A program made the position numbers and the translations under genes. Source: Anaerolineae bacterium (GTDB taxonomy: Bacteria; Chloroflexota; Anaerolineae; B4-G1). Taken from it: DNA of 41,171 nucleotides. This document shows positions 16,511 to 23,284 of the stretch, piece by piece. The stretch's first letter is position 1, and every line of letters begins with the position of its first letter. The notes beneath the pieces were generated by a model. That model saw only the letters and a program-made list of their open reading frames with translations, searched no databases and was not told the DNA's origin. The stretch lies in NCBI GenBank assembly GCA_030612585.1, contig JAUWNP010000018.1:1-41171 (forward strand), written 5' to 3'.

Positions 16511-16996
16511 TCACAGTTTATAGCCAATCATACGGAGGAAGTTCTTACGCTGGGCAACGTCCTCCTCTGTCTCAATGCCCTTCGTCTTGATACCGTCCAC
16601 CACGCCGAGGATACCCCGCCCTTGCTCCGTCTCGGCAAGGATGACCTCGACCGGGTTGGCTGTGGCGCAGAAGATATGACACACTTCGGACACCATCTTG
16701 ACCGCGTTTAATACATTGACCGGGTAGAAGCCTTCGCCCAGGAAGATGATGAAACTATGCCCGGCGCTCAGTGCCATCGCGTTCCGCTCTGCCAGTTCGA
16801 CTAACCCATCGTCGGTGCCACTGGCGCGCACTAATGCCGGGCCCGAAGATTCGCAGAAGGCCAGGCCAAATTTGATGCCCGGCACAGCACCCACCAGCGT
16901 CTCGTACAGATCCTCTACCGTCTTGATGAAGTGCGATTGGCCCAGAATGAGGTTTACGGCCTCTGGCTTCTCAATCTGCACTACCATGAGTTCCAC
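16511..16996 (-). CDS. Adenosine-specific kinase family protein
   Basis: The 161-aa protein matches the adenosine-specific kinase family (Pfam Adenosine_kin, known from archaea and some bacteria): [51 protein letters not shown] and [19 protein letters not shown]. The best start is GTG 16996, with AGGAGG (17003-17008) six bases upstream. This gives the N-terminus [11 protein letters not shown], close to the usual family start. A longer ATG start at 17020 lacks such a site. It is the first gene of the minus-strand run ending at the M23 peptidase. Biochemical data for the family are thin, so the kinase name is provisional. Confidence 0.9.
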   Translation of the reverse strand: MELMVVQIEKPEAVNLILGQSHFIKTVEDLYETLVGAVPGIKFGLAFCESSGPALVRASGTDDGLVELAERNAMALSAGHSFIIFLGEGFYPVNVLNAVKMVSEVCHIFCATANPVEVILAETEQGRGILGVVDGIKTKGIETEEDVAQRKNFLRMIGYKL

Positions 16997-17179
16997 CGCC
17001 CACCTCCTGCTCTTCTCCATAGATCAAGTGGCGATGGGCTCAGGGTCATCCCATCACCACCGCCCCCTCGCACCCGCCAGAACACACGAGACAGCGCCGC
17101 TTGGTCACCATCCGCCGAGGACGATGTGCTCAGTTGTCGAGGATAGACACCTCTGAAAGCGGCTTGTGAACCGTCAGGC

Positions 17180-17566
17180 TCAGGTCTCGAGTCCTAATAC
17201 CTTGTTCACGCTTTGCAGCAGTTCCTGCGGGCCGAACGGCTTAGTCACGTAGTCATCCACCTTGGCGATGTGGAGTCCTAACACCTTGTCAATACTCTGA
17301 GCCTTGGCGGTGACGACAATGACCGGGATATCCTTCAATGCGTCGTCGGCTTTCATCTGCTGGTAGACCTCCCAGCCGTCCATATCCGGCATCATCAGGT
17401 CCAGCAGCACCAGGTCGGGTTTGAGTCTGCGCACCGCTTCTATGCCCTCACGACCGCCGACAGCGCCGACAAGATCAAACCCCTTGCGCCCGAGGATCAG
17501 TTTGACCAGGTCAATCATCTCGGGCTCATCTTCAACGCAGACAACTGTTCTCTTCTCTTCAGCCAT
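17180..17566 (-). CDS. Single-domain response regulator (CheY-like)
   Basis: The 128-aa protein is a bare receiver domain. The acidic pocket is VCVEDEP (E12, D13), the phosphoacceptor is D56 in LLDLMMPDMDGWEV, the switch Thr is in VIVVTAKA, and the Lys is in VTKPFGP. It has no output domain and no histidine kinase is in the window, so it probably acts by protein contact, as CheY, DivK or Spo0F do. GGGAGG lies shortly upstream of the ATG. It has its own promoter (17648-17676), divergent from the TrmI gene. Confidence 0.95.
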   Translation of the reverse strand: MAEEKRTVVCVEDEPEMIDLVKLILGRKGFDLVGAVGGREGIEAVRRLKPDLVLLDLMMPDMDGWEVYQQMKADDALKDIPVIVVTAKAQSIDKVLGLHIAKVDDYVTKPFGPQELLQSVNKVLGLET

Positions 17567-17647
17567 TCGGTGATCCTCCCTTTTGCCTCACTGGCAAACT
17601 GACACGGACAACCAGGTCGTCAACGACATACCCACAACATTCTGCCT

Positions 17648-17676
17648 AGTGTACCACTATCCTGCTTTCAAGTCAA
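17648..17676 (-). promoter_or_regulatory. Predicted promoter of the response regulator gene
   Basis: On the minus strand, TTGACT (17676-17671) and TACACT (17653-17648) are 17 bases apart. This puts the start site near 17641 and leaves a leader of about 75 nt. Confidence 0.6.
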
Positions 17677-17744
17677 ACTGCGAATCGCACAACCTGTGGG
17701 GCCATCCGGCAAAACGCCGATGTGGTTTTCGCTGAAACGTAAAG

Positions 17745-17772
17745 TTGCGCTGCGGTCAGAGTGCGCTATAAT
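17745..17772 (+). promoter_or_regulatory. Predicted promoter of the trmI-DUF211-VIT group
   Basis: TTGCGC (17745-17750) and a perfect TATAAT (17767-17772) are separated by 16 bases. Transcription would start near 17779. It is back-to-back with the response regulator promoter. Confidence 0.55.
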
Positions 17773-17830
17773 TATACAAACGCCCACGAAAATCAGCCGT
17801 TAGCAGGTGCTCGCTGGCTGCCAATGGCTA

Positions 17831-18643
17831 ATGCGTGGGAATAACTTGATCACTGAGAGAGCCGTGCGAACTGCACAACCTGACGACCTGGCTCTGCTAG
17901 TTGGCCGCGACCGCAAATCGTTCATTATCCGGCTAGAGCCAGGCTCCCAATTCCACACCCACCGTGGGATGGTGACCCACGACGACCTGATCGGAGCCCC
18001 TTGGGGGATGCGAGTGTCCACCCACCTGGGGTATCCATTGCTGTTGCTTCGGCCTTCCACCGACGACATCGTGCGTAACCTCAAGCGCACCACCCAGATT
18101 ATCTACCCCAAAGACGCAGGGTACATCCTGATCAAGATGAGCATCGCCCCTGGGTGCCATGTCGTCGAGGCCGGCACTGGCAGTGGCGGACTCACGCTCG
18201 TTTTCGCCCAGGCGGTCAGTCCCACCGGCCACGTTCACTCCTACGAAACCCGACCTGAGATGCAACAACTGGCCTGCAGGAACCTGGAACAACTGGGGTG
18301 GGCCGAATTCGTGGAATTTAAACTGCGCGACATCGCCGAGGGCTTCGATGAACAGGAGGCCGACGCACTGTTCCTGGACCTGCCCAACCCCTGGGACTAT
18401 CTGACGCAGGCTCACGCAGCCCTGGCCAACGGTGGCTTCTTTGGCTGCATCCTGCCCACCACCAATCAAGTCAGCCGTCTAATCGGCGCGCTGGAGGAGG
18501 CCGACTTTGGCTTGATCGAAGTAGAAGAACTGCTGCTCCGGCCGTACAAGGCGGTGCCCGCCCGCCTGCGGCCGATGGATCGTATGGTAGCACACACTGG
18601 CTACCTGATCTTTGCGCGGGCGCTTATGCCGTCAGAGGAGTAA
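17831..18643 (+). CDS. trmI: tRNA (adenine-58-N1)-methyltransferase, TrmI type
   Basis: The protein has the TrmI/Trm61 layout: a small N-terminal beta domain (LALLVGRDRKSFIIRLEPGS, then HTHRGMVTHDDLIG) and a Rossmann methyltransferase domain. The SAM-binding loop is VVEAGTGSGGLTLVFA. The catalytic region ALFLDLPNPWDYL matches the D.P.PW motif. It would make m1A58 in the T-loop of tRNAs. The start is uncertain: GTG 17807, ATG 17831 and TTG 17846 are all in frame and none has a good Shine-Dalgarno site, so the first 15-20 residues should not be trusted. It is likely the first gene of an operon with the DUF211 and VIT-like genes. Confidence 0.92.
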   Translation: MRGNNLITERAVRTAQPDDLALLVGRDRKSFIIRLEPGSQFHTHRGMVTHDDLIGAPWGMRVSTHLGYPLLLLRPSTDDIVRNLKRTTQIIYPKDAGYILIKMSIAPGCHVVEAGTGSGGLTLVFAQAVSPTGHVHSYETRPEMQQLACRNLEQLGWAEFVEFKLRDIAEGFDEQEADALFLDLPNPWDYLTQAHAALANGGFFGCILPTTNQVSRLIGALEEADFGLIEVEELLLRPYKAVPARLRPMDRMVAHTGYLIFARALMPSEE

Positions 18644-18660
18644 AATTAGGAGAAGGAGAC

Positions 18661-18948
18661 ATGGGAAACCTGAGACGCTTGGTGCTGGATGTGTTGAAAC
18701 CACTGGACCCCAGCATCGTGGAACTGGTGCAACTGCTGGCTGATCTGGAGGGCGTGGATGGCGCCAACATCTCGATCTACGAAATTGACCGTCGCGTAGA
18801 AAACGCCAAGGTCACCATCGAAGGACACGACTTGCGCTACGAGGAAGTCGCCAGCATCATTGAGGAGAACGGCGGCGCGATACACTCCATTGATGAGGTC
18901 GCGGCCGGCATGGTGCTCATCGAGGACGTCATCACGCCGCAGGATTAG
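18661..18948 (+). CDS. DUF211 family protein
   Basis: The 95-aa protein matches DUF211 across its length (LRRLVLDVLKPLDPSIVELV, GVDGANISIYEIDR, VTIEGHDLRYEEV, ENGGAIHSIDEV). Known structures of this mostly archaeal family show a ferredoxin-like fold that assembles into higher oligomers; function is unknown, with metal binding suggested. AGGAGAAGGAG before the ATG makes the start firm. Its stop is two bases from the next start, and DUF211 genes are repeatedly found beside VIT/CCC1-like membrane genes, so a joint metal-homeostasis role is a fair inference. Confidence 0.9.
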   Translation: MGNLRRLVLDVLKPLDPSIVELVQLLADLEGVDGANISIYEIDRRVENAKVTIEGHDLRYEEVASIIEENGGAIHSIDEVAAGMVLIEDVITPQD

Positions 18949-18950
18949 CC

Positions 18951-19568
18951 GTGAGAAATTCGGATAAAATGCGTGGACGTCTAGCCCAAGGCATAGATGA
19001 CGTACGCGAATACGAACGCATCGCCGGCTTCTCAAAGATCGCTCGCCGCGCCTTGGCGAACAATGCCTTTGATGGTGTGTTGACCACCATTGGCGTGCTG
19101 ATGGGCCAGTATGCGGTCGGTATTCGGGATGCTTCTATTGTGATCCGCATCGGCGTTGCCACCTCCATCTCCATAGGGATTTCAGGGCTGTGGGGAGCCT
19201 ACCTGGCCGAGTCCGCCGAGCGCGGGCGCGACTTGGCTGAACTGGAGAGAATATCGCTCACCGACCTGGGTGAGACGAAGATCGGCCGGGCCTCGCGCAT
19301 GGCAGTGATCGTCGTTTCATTGGTAGATGGCCTGTCGCCTTTCGTCTCTTCGCTGATTGTGCTCATCCCCATGTTCATTGCGCCGCTAATCGGCAACATC
19401 CTGGTCAGTTACGCGCTTTCCATAGCCGTTGCTCTGGTCAGTCTGTTCGGACTGGGGATGTTTCTGGGGCACATATCCGGGCGCAGTCTCATCGGCTACG
19501 GATTGCGCACTACTGTCGCAGGCATCGTAGCCATCGTGATCCTTACTCTGCTGCCCACCGAACCGTAG
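18951..19568 (+). CDS. VIT/CCC1-like membrane transporter
   Basis: The 205-aa protein has about five TM helices. Its first helix, NNAFDGVLTTIGVLMGQYAV, has the (N/D).FDG..T..G...G motif of VIT1/CCC1 Fe/Mn transporters and of the related archaeal TIGR00267 group. The loop after TM2 (AYLAESAERGRDLAELERIS) corresponds to the polar metal-binding region, but it is short and carries few of the usual Glu. The start is GTG 18951, or possibly ATG 18969. Coupling with DUF211 suggests metal-ion export or storage. Confidence 0.8.
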   Translation: MRNSDKMRGRLAQGIDDVREYERIAGFSKIARRALANNAFDGVLTTIGVLMGQYAVGIRDASIVIRIGVATSISIGISGLWGAYLAESAERGRDLAELERISLTDLGETKIGRASRMAVIVVSLVDGLSPFVSSLIVLIPMFIAPLIGNILVSYALSIAVALVSLFGLGMFLGHISGRSLIGYGLRTTVAGIVAIVILTLLPTEP

Positions 19569-19745
19569 TCACATTGCGAGCCTTACCCCAAAAGGAAGTT
19601 GCCTATGATTCGTAGACGTCCCTTCCGTCGCTGACCGCTGTTCCGGCGATGCGTACCACCACGCCCACACCCCCCAGGGGCTCCACCGCCCCCACCGCCG
19701 CTTCCACCCAAAGCGCACCGGGCACTGGCCCGCGCCAACGGCCTG

Positions 19746-20288
19746 ATGGCGGACGGGCAGTCCACCGAGGCAGCCAATATCTTCGGACAACTGGCCGACA
19801 AGGCCCAGGAACTTGACCGGCCCATCCGCGCCGCCGACCTGATGATACGGGCGGCTCGTGCACATCTCGCCGCTGGTGACGCCAGTGCAGCGGTGAAACG
19901 AGCGCAGCAAGCCTTGCTGCTCTTCATCCGCAACGGTCGCGTCGGCCGCGTGCCCTACCTCCTGGCCCGTATGATGGAAACGCTGCGCAACAAGAACTAT
20001 CACGCCGAAGCCGACGAACTGGAGCGCGCCGTCGAGGAAGGATTGGGCGAAATGGGCCTCTCGTTGGAAGAAGTGACGCAGCGCGTCGCGGCAGAGAGGC
20101 CCAAGCCACGAGGCACGTTGCCCGCTCAGTGTGCCGGCTGCGGCGCGCCACTCGTCCCCGACGAAGTCGAGTGGCATGACACCCACACCGCCGAGTGTCC
20201 CTACTGCGTCTACTCATTTCCTCATCTACTCCCCCGCAAGCGCACCCTACTGACGGGTAGGGTGTTCTATTCATTGGTGTCCTCATAA
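19746..20288 (+). CDS. TPR-like/zinc-ribbon protein, probably 5'-truncated by an in-frame TGA
   Basis: The protein (180 aa from ATG 19746) has a helical, TPR-like region (AANIFGQLADKAQELDRPIR, then RAADLMIRAARAHLAAGDAS) and a C-terminal zinc ribbon with four Cys (CAGC...CPYC). ATG 19746 has no ribosome site. In the same frame an ATG at 19605 does have one (AAGGAAG), and translation from it reads MIRRRPFRR, then TGA at 19632, then an open Arg/Pro-rich stretch running straight into this gene. The true gene is therefore probably 19605-20288 with a premature stop (CGA to TGA would explain it) or a sequence error. The last 20 residues run through a terminator-like hairpin, so the 3' end may be altered too. 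Confidence 0.65.
   Translation: MADGQSTEAANIFGQLADKAQELDRPIRAADLMIRAARAHLAAGDASAAVKRAQQALLLFIRNGRVGRVPYLLARMMETLRNKNYHAEADELERAVEEGLGEMGLSLEEVTQRVAAERPKPRGTLPAQCAGCGAPLVPDEVEWHDTHTAECPYCVYSFPHLLPRKRTLLTGRVFYSLVSS
20243..20275 (+). terminator. Hairpin terminator candidate before the degV gene
   Basis: CACCCTAC (20243-20250) pairs perfectly with GTAGGGTG (20257-20264) around a 6-nt loop, followed by TTCTATTCATT. It lies within the last codons of the zinc-ribbon ORF. Confidence 0.5.
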
Positions 20289-20308
20289 TAATACGAAAGG
20301 AGACAACT

Positions 20309-21175
20309 ATGAACAGTCACAAGATTGCAGTAGTAACGGACAGCACGGCCTACATCCCCGCAGAAGCCCTGGGCGACCTGAACATCCCGATAATTCCTCT
20401 GTGGGTTATCTGGGGCGATGAGCGTTTTCGGGACGGGGTGGATATGGACCCGCCAACCCACTATCGCCGCCTGCCGAAGACCAAGACTCTGCCCACCACA
20501 TCTCAACCCTCAGCCGGCGAATTCATAGACTTTTTCCGCCATGTCGCCGCCGAGAACGACACCGACACCATCGTGGGCGCCTACATCTCATCCGGGCTCA
20601 GCGGCACCGTCGCCTCGGCCGAGGTGGCCAAAGCACAACTACCCGAACTCAATATCACAACCATAGATTCGCTTGGCACCTCGATGAGTCTGGGATTCAT
20701 CGTGCTGGCTGCTGCCCGAGCGGCGGCCACTGGCAAACCCCTCGATGAAGTCATCGCTGCGGCTGAGGAGGTACGCGATCAGGTTCACATCCTGTTCGCC
20801 GTGGACACGCTGGAATATCTCCATCGTGGCGGGCGCATCGGCGGGGCCCAACGGTTCCTGGGAACAGCACTGAAGATCAAGCCACTGCTGCACCTGGAGG
20901 GCGGCCACATCGAGCCGCTGGCCCAGGCGCGCACCAAGCGCAAGGCCATCGCACAGATGTTGGACATCGTGGAGGAGCGGCTGGGCGGGAGACAGATGGG
21001 TGAGGTTTCCATCCTTGAGGCGGGCAACCCGGAGGAGGGAAAGATCGTCGCCCAACAAGTGAAGGAACGCTTCGGCATCTCCACGGTCTACCACGCCATG
21101 GTCAGCCCCGTCATCGGCACGCACGTCGGCCCCGGTACCGTCGGCATCGCCTTCTACGCCGCAGCGCCGGATTGA
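20309..21175 (+). CDS. DegV family fatty-acid-binding protein (FakB-like)
   Basis: The 288-aa protein is a full-length DegV protein: IAVVTDSTAYIPAEAL at the start, PTTSQPSAGEF, ISSGLSGTVASAEVA, and LEYLHRGGRIGGAQ before the C-terminal domain. DegV/FakB proteins hold a fatty acid for phosphorylation by the kinase FakA; no fakA gene is in the window. The start has AAAGGAG upstream. It stands between two terminator-like hairpins, so it is likely a single-gene transcript. Confidence 0.94.
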   Translation: MNSHKIAVVTDSTAYIPAEALGDLNIPIIPLWVIWGDERFRDGVDMDPPTHYRRLPKTKTLPTTSQPSAGEFIDFFRHVAAENDTDTIVGAYISSGLSGTVASAEVAKAQLPELNITTIDSLGTSMSLGFIVLAAARAAATGKPLDEVIAAAEEVRDQVHILFAVDTLEYLHRGGRIGGAQRFLGTALKIKPLLHLEGGHIEPLAQARTKRKAIAQMLDIVEERLGGRQMGEVSILEAGNPEEGKIVAQQVKERFGISTVYHAMVSPVIGTHVGPGTVGIAFYAAAPD

Positions 21176-21203
21176 CCGCTTCCACACCCCAACATTCGTC
21201 GCG

Positions 21204-21238
21204 ACCGCGCCCCACCCTCGGGGCGCGGTTGTTTCGTT
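21204..21238 (+). terminator. Rho-independent terminator after degV gene
   Basis: ACCGCGCCCC (21204-21213) and GGGGCGCGGT (21220-21229) form a perfect 10-bp stem with loop ACCCTC, followed by TGTTTCGTT. Confidence 0.85.
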
Positions 21239-21251
21239 CCCCCTGTGCTCC

Positions 21252-21280
21252 TTGACAACACACCAGTTTGGGGTTATGGT
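21252..21280 (+). promoter_or_regulatory. Strong promoter for a 42-aa membrane peptide
   Basis: A perfect TTGACA (21252-21257) and TATGGT (21275-21280) are 17 bases apart. In the leader, CGGTCGGT (21291-21298) can pair with ACCAACCG (21305-21312), one mismatch, just before the ribosome site AAGGAG. Confidence 0.65.
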
Positions 21281-21326
21281 GCAGGCTGACCGGTCGGTCC
21301 AAAAACCAACCGAAGGAGAACAAACA

Positions 21327-21455
21327 ATGAAGTGCTATAGCGAGTTCCCACTTTCGACGGTGATCTACAACCTGGTCACGCTGGGCGGCGCGTTGGGCGT
21401 CGGTGTGGTCATCGTGGCGCAGTTGACGAGTATCTCAAGCGAAATCCCGTTATGA
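21327..21455 (+). CDS. 42-aa single-TM membrane peptide
   Basis: This small gene has a clean start (ATG 21327 with GAAGGAG upstream) and a consensus promoter of its own. The 42-residue product has a short polar head (MKCYSEFPLS), one TM segment (TVIYNLVTLGGALGVGVVIV) and a short tail. No family is recognised. Possible roles include a membrane regulator or a subunit of a larger complex. It lies 86 bases before the YihY/BrkB-type gene, so it may be linked to it. An in-frame ATG at 21252 overlaps the promoter and is not a credible start. Confidence 0.65.
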   Translation: MKCYSEFPLSTVIYNLVTLGGALGVGVVIVAQLTSISSEIPL

Positions 21456-21541
21456 GAAAGGCGTGGGAAGAGAGTGGCTGGCGAATAGGAGAGTGCCGAT
21501 CGGCGCGATAGCCAGTCTGATTTCTTCAGGAAGAAACTGGG

Positions 21542-22456
21542 GTGAAAGTTCAGGTGAAAAACAAGATGGGTAACTTAAGGAAGAACTCAGCCGGTAAGAT
21601 AAAGTCGCTCTACAATTGGGCCAATGGCCTTACTGGCGGCTCGTTAAGCGTTTTTAACGATGCCGTCCAACACTTTGCCGGTGCCCGTGCTGCAGAAGCC
21701 TCCGCCAGTATTGCCTATTACACGATCTTTTCCCTTTTTCCCTTGTTGATCATCCTGATTGTCGTCGGGAGTTTTATGCTGGAAAGCGAAGACGTTCAGC
21801 GGTGGGTGCTAGATTTTGAGGCCGAAGTCATCCCGGTCTCTCACCAACTGATCGAAGAGAATATCCAAAGGATTTTTGAACTGCGCGGGACGGTGGGATT
21901 TGTGGCGTTGGTCGGTTTGTCGTGGTCGGCCACAAGCGTCCTTGCGGTTCTGGTACGCAACATCAATTGCGCCTGGACAGAAGCCGAACCGCGCAACTTC
22001 CTGGAAAGCCGTTTGATGGCTCTGGGGATAGTCGGCGGGCTGGTAGTTCTGCTGTTCCTTTCATCAGTCTTAACAACTGTGCTCGGAACCCTGGCTCGAT
22101 TCAGTGTGCCTCTGTGGGGAGGGTTTTCGATGCATGAAACCCTCTTGTGGACAATCTTATCGAGCGTAGTACCACGGCTGACCGCATTTTTCGCGCTTCT
22201 GGGCTTTTATTGTTGGGTGCCAAACGTGAAGGTCAAGTGGTCGGAGGCCTTATGGGGAGCGTTGGTGGCAATCCTGGCGTGGGAAATCGCCACGAGAGGT
22301 TTTACCTGGTACCTCAGCAGCGGGATCGTGCAATATGAGTTGGTGTATGGCTCCTTGGGAACGGTCGTGGCCTTAATGTTATGGATGTACATCGGCGTTC
22401 TGATAACCCTCTTTGGCGCGCACCTTAGCGCAGCGATTGCCCGACGCGCCGGGTAA
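21542..22456 (+). CDS. YihY/virulence factor BrkB family membrane protein
   Basis: The 304-aa protein shows the YihY/BrkB pattern: ASIAYYTIFSLFPLLIILIV in the first TM, LSWSATSVLAVLVRNINCAW, and the C-terminal block YGSLGTVVALMLWMYIGVLI followed by LFGAHLSAAI. About six TM helices are predicted. The family is often misannotated as ribonuclease BN; its transport substrate is unknown. The start is GTG 21542, with ATG 21566 as alternative. By eye it is less GC-rich than its neighbours, which could indicate a different history. Confidence 0.9.
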   Translation: MKVQVKNKMGNLRKNSAGKIKSLYNWANGLTGGSLSVFNDAVQHFAGARAAEASASIAYYTIFSLFPLLIILIVVGSFMLESEDVQRWVLDFEAEVIPVSHQLIEENIQRIFELRGTVGFVALVGLSWSATSVLAVLVRNINCAWTEAEPRNFLESRLMALGIVGGLVVLLFLSSVLTTVLGTLARFSVPLWGGFSMHETLLWTILSSVVPRLTAFFALLGFYCWVPNVKVKWSEALWGALVAILAWEIATRGFTWYLSSGIVQYELVYGSLGTVVALMLWMYIGVLITLFGAHLSAAIARRAG

Positions 22457-22553
22457 AGGAAGTGTAGCAGGATATGCACATTAACAAACCAATACAGAAG
22501 CGAGACGGGAGCATCTCGTCGTGCCGAGGTCGCGCAGAATCGCTGTTTGGGGC

Positions 22554-22582
22554 TTGACAAGAGAACCGAAGTGTGGTAGGAT
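22554..22582 (+). promoter_or_regulatory. Promoter of the tetR-ABC export operon
   Basis: A perfect TTGACA (22554-22559) and TAGGAT (22577-22582) are separated by 17 bases. The final T of the -10 box is also the first base of operator 1, so a bound repressor would block RNA polymerase. Confidence 0.8.
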
Positions 22583-22615
22583 GAACGTGCGTTCAGCAAA
22601 CTGAACTGGTGTTCA
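22582..22615 (+). promoter_or_regulatory. Twin operator palindromes, probably for the TetR protein
   Basis: Two 14-bp palindromes share the arms TGAAC....GTTCA: TGAACGTGCGTTCA (22582-22595) and TGAACTGGTGTTCA (22602-22615). They start 20 bp apart, so they lie on nearly the same face of the helix. They cover the end of the -10 box, the start site and the leader up to the Shine-Dalgarno sequence (22622-22627) of the TetR gene. Autorepression is the obvious inference. Confidence 0.8.
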
Positions 22616-22633
22616 TATTCCAGGAGGCTCCAA

Positions 22634-23239
22634 ATGGTATGGCGAGAAGAGTTCCGCGAGCGGCGCAGGGATATAATCCTGAAGGTCGCCGCCTCAGTCT
22701 TTGCCGAGAAGGGCTACCAGCGGGCCACGGTCAAAGAGATCGCTGCCCGCGCCGGGATCGCTCCGGGCACGATCTACCTCTACTTCAGCAGCAAGCGCGA
22801 GATATTGTCGGCAGTCGCCAGCGAGACGGAACCACCAATGGTGGCTGCCCTGCTGGAAATGGGCGAGTTGGGAGATCGCGAAACGCTGGTCGAGATGATC
22901 GAAAAGGGGCTGGATATCACCGAGGCTCAACTACCTTTCAACCGCACCCTGTTCAGCGAGGCCTGGGTGGATAACGGCATCCTGGAGGAAGCCATCACTG
23001 CGCGGATCAGGCAAATCCACCAACTGCTGGAGAAGTACATCGCCGGGCGCATCGCCGCCGGGGTCTTTCGTCCCGTTGACCCGGCGCTGGTCGCGCAGTT
23101 GGTGATGGGCATGTTCGGCAGCCTGATAGTGCCGGCCATTCGCGGGACGGCGCCGCTGCCCTCGGCGGAGAAGCGGCACGCCTTGGCCGAGGCGATGGCA
23201 GATCTGCTCCTGGACGGCGTCCGCGCCAGGGATGCGTAA
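22634..23239 (+). CDS. TetR family repressor of the export operon
   Basis: The 201-aa protein has the TetR N-terminal DNA-binding domain (residues 8-55: DIILKVAASVFAEKGYQRAT, VKEIAARAGIAPGTIYLYFS) and a helical ligand-binding C-terminus. AGGAGG six bases before ATG fixes the start. As first gene of an operon of permeases, ATPases and fusion proteins, it matches the E. coli cecR-ybhGFSR arrangement, where the TetR protein CecR controls the exporter. It probably binds the twin palindromes at its own promoter and is released by an exported compound, still unknown. Confidence 0.93.
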   Translation: MVWREEFRERRRDIILKVAASVFAEKGYQRATVKEIAARAGIAPGTIYLYFSSKREILSAVASETEPPMVAALLEMGELGDRETLVEMIEKGLDITEAQLPFNRTLFSEAWVDNGILEEAITARIRQIHQLLEKYIAGRIAAGVFRPVDPALVAQLVMGMFGSLIVPAIRGTAPLPSAEKRHALAEAMADLLLDGVRARDA

Positions 23240-23240
23240 A

Positions 23241-23274
23241 AGAAACCGGGGTTTTCAGAAAAAACCCGGTTTCT
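23241..23274. repeat. Interspersed hairpin repeat, copy 1
   Basis: AGAAACCGGG (23241-23250) and CCCGGTTTCT (23265-23274) flank a 14-nt spacer. It lies between the tetR stop and the first permease gene. A second copy with matching arm changes is at 24417. Confidence 0.8.
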
Positions 23275-23284
23275 GAGGTGGACT

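Noticed and set aside
19632..19634. TGA read as selenocysteine
   Set aside because: It follows an Arg-rich N-terminus of no selenoprotein family, no SECIS-like hairpin is evident right after it, and a nonsense change or sequence error is simpler.
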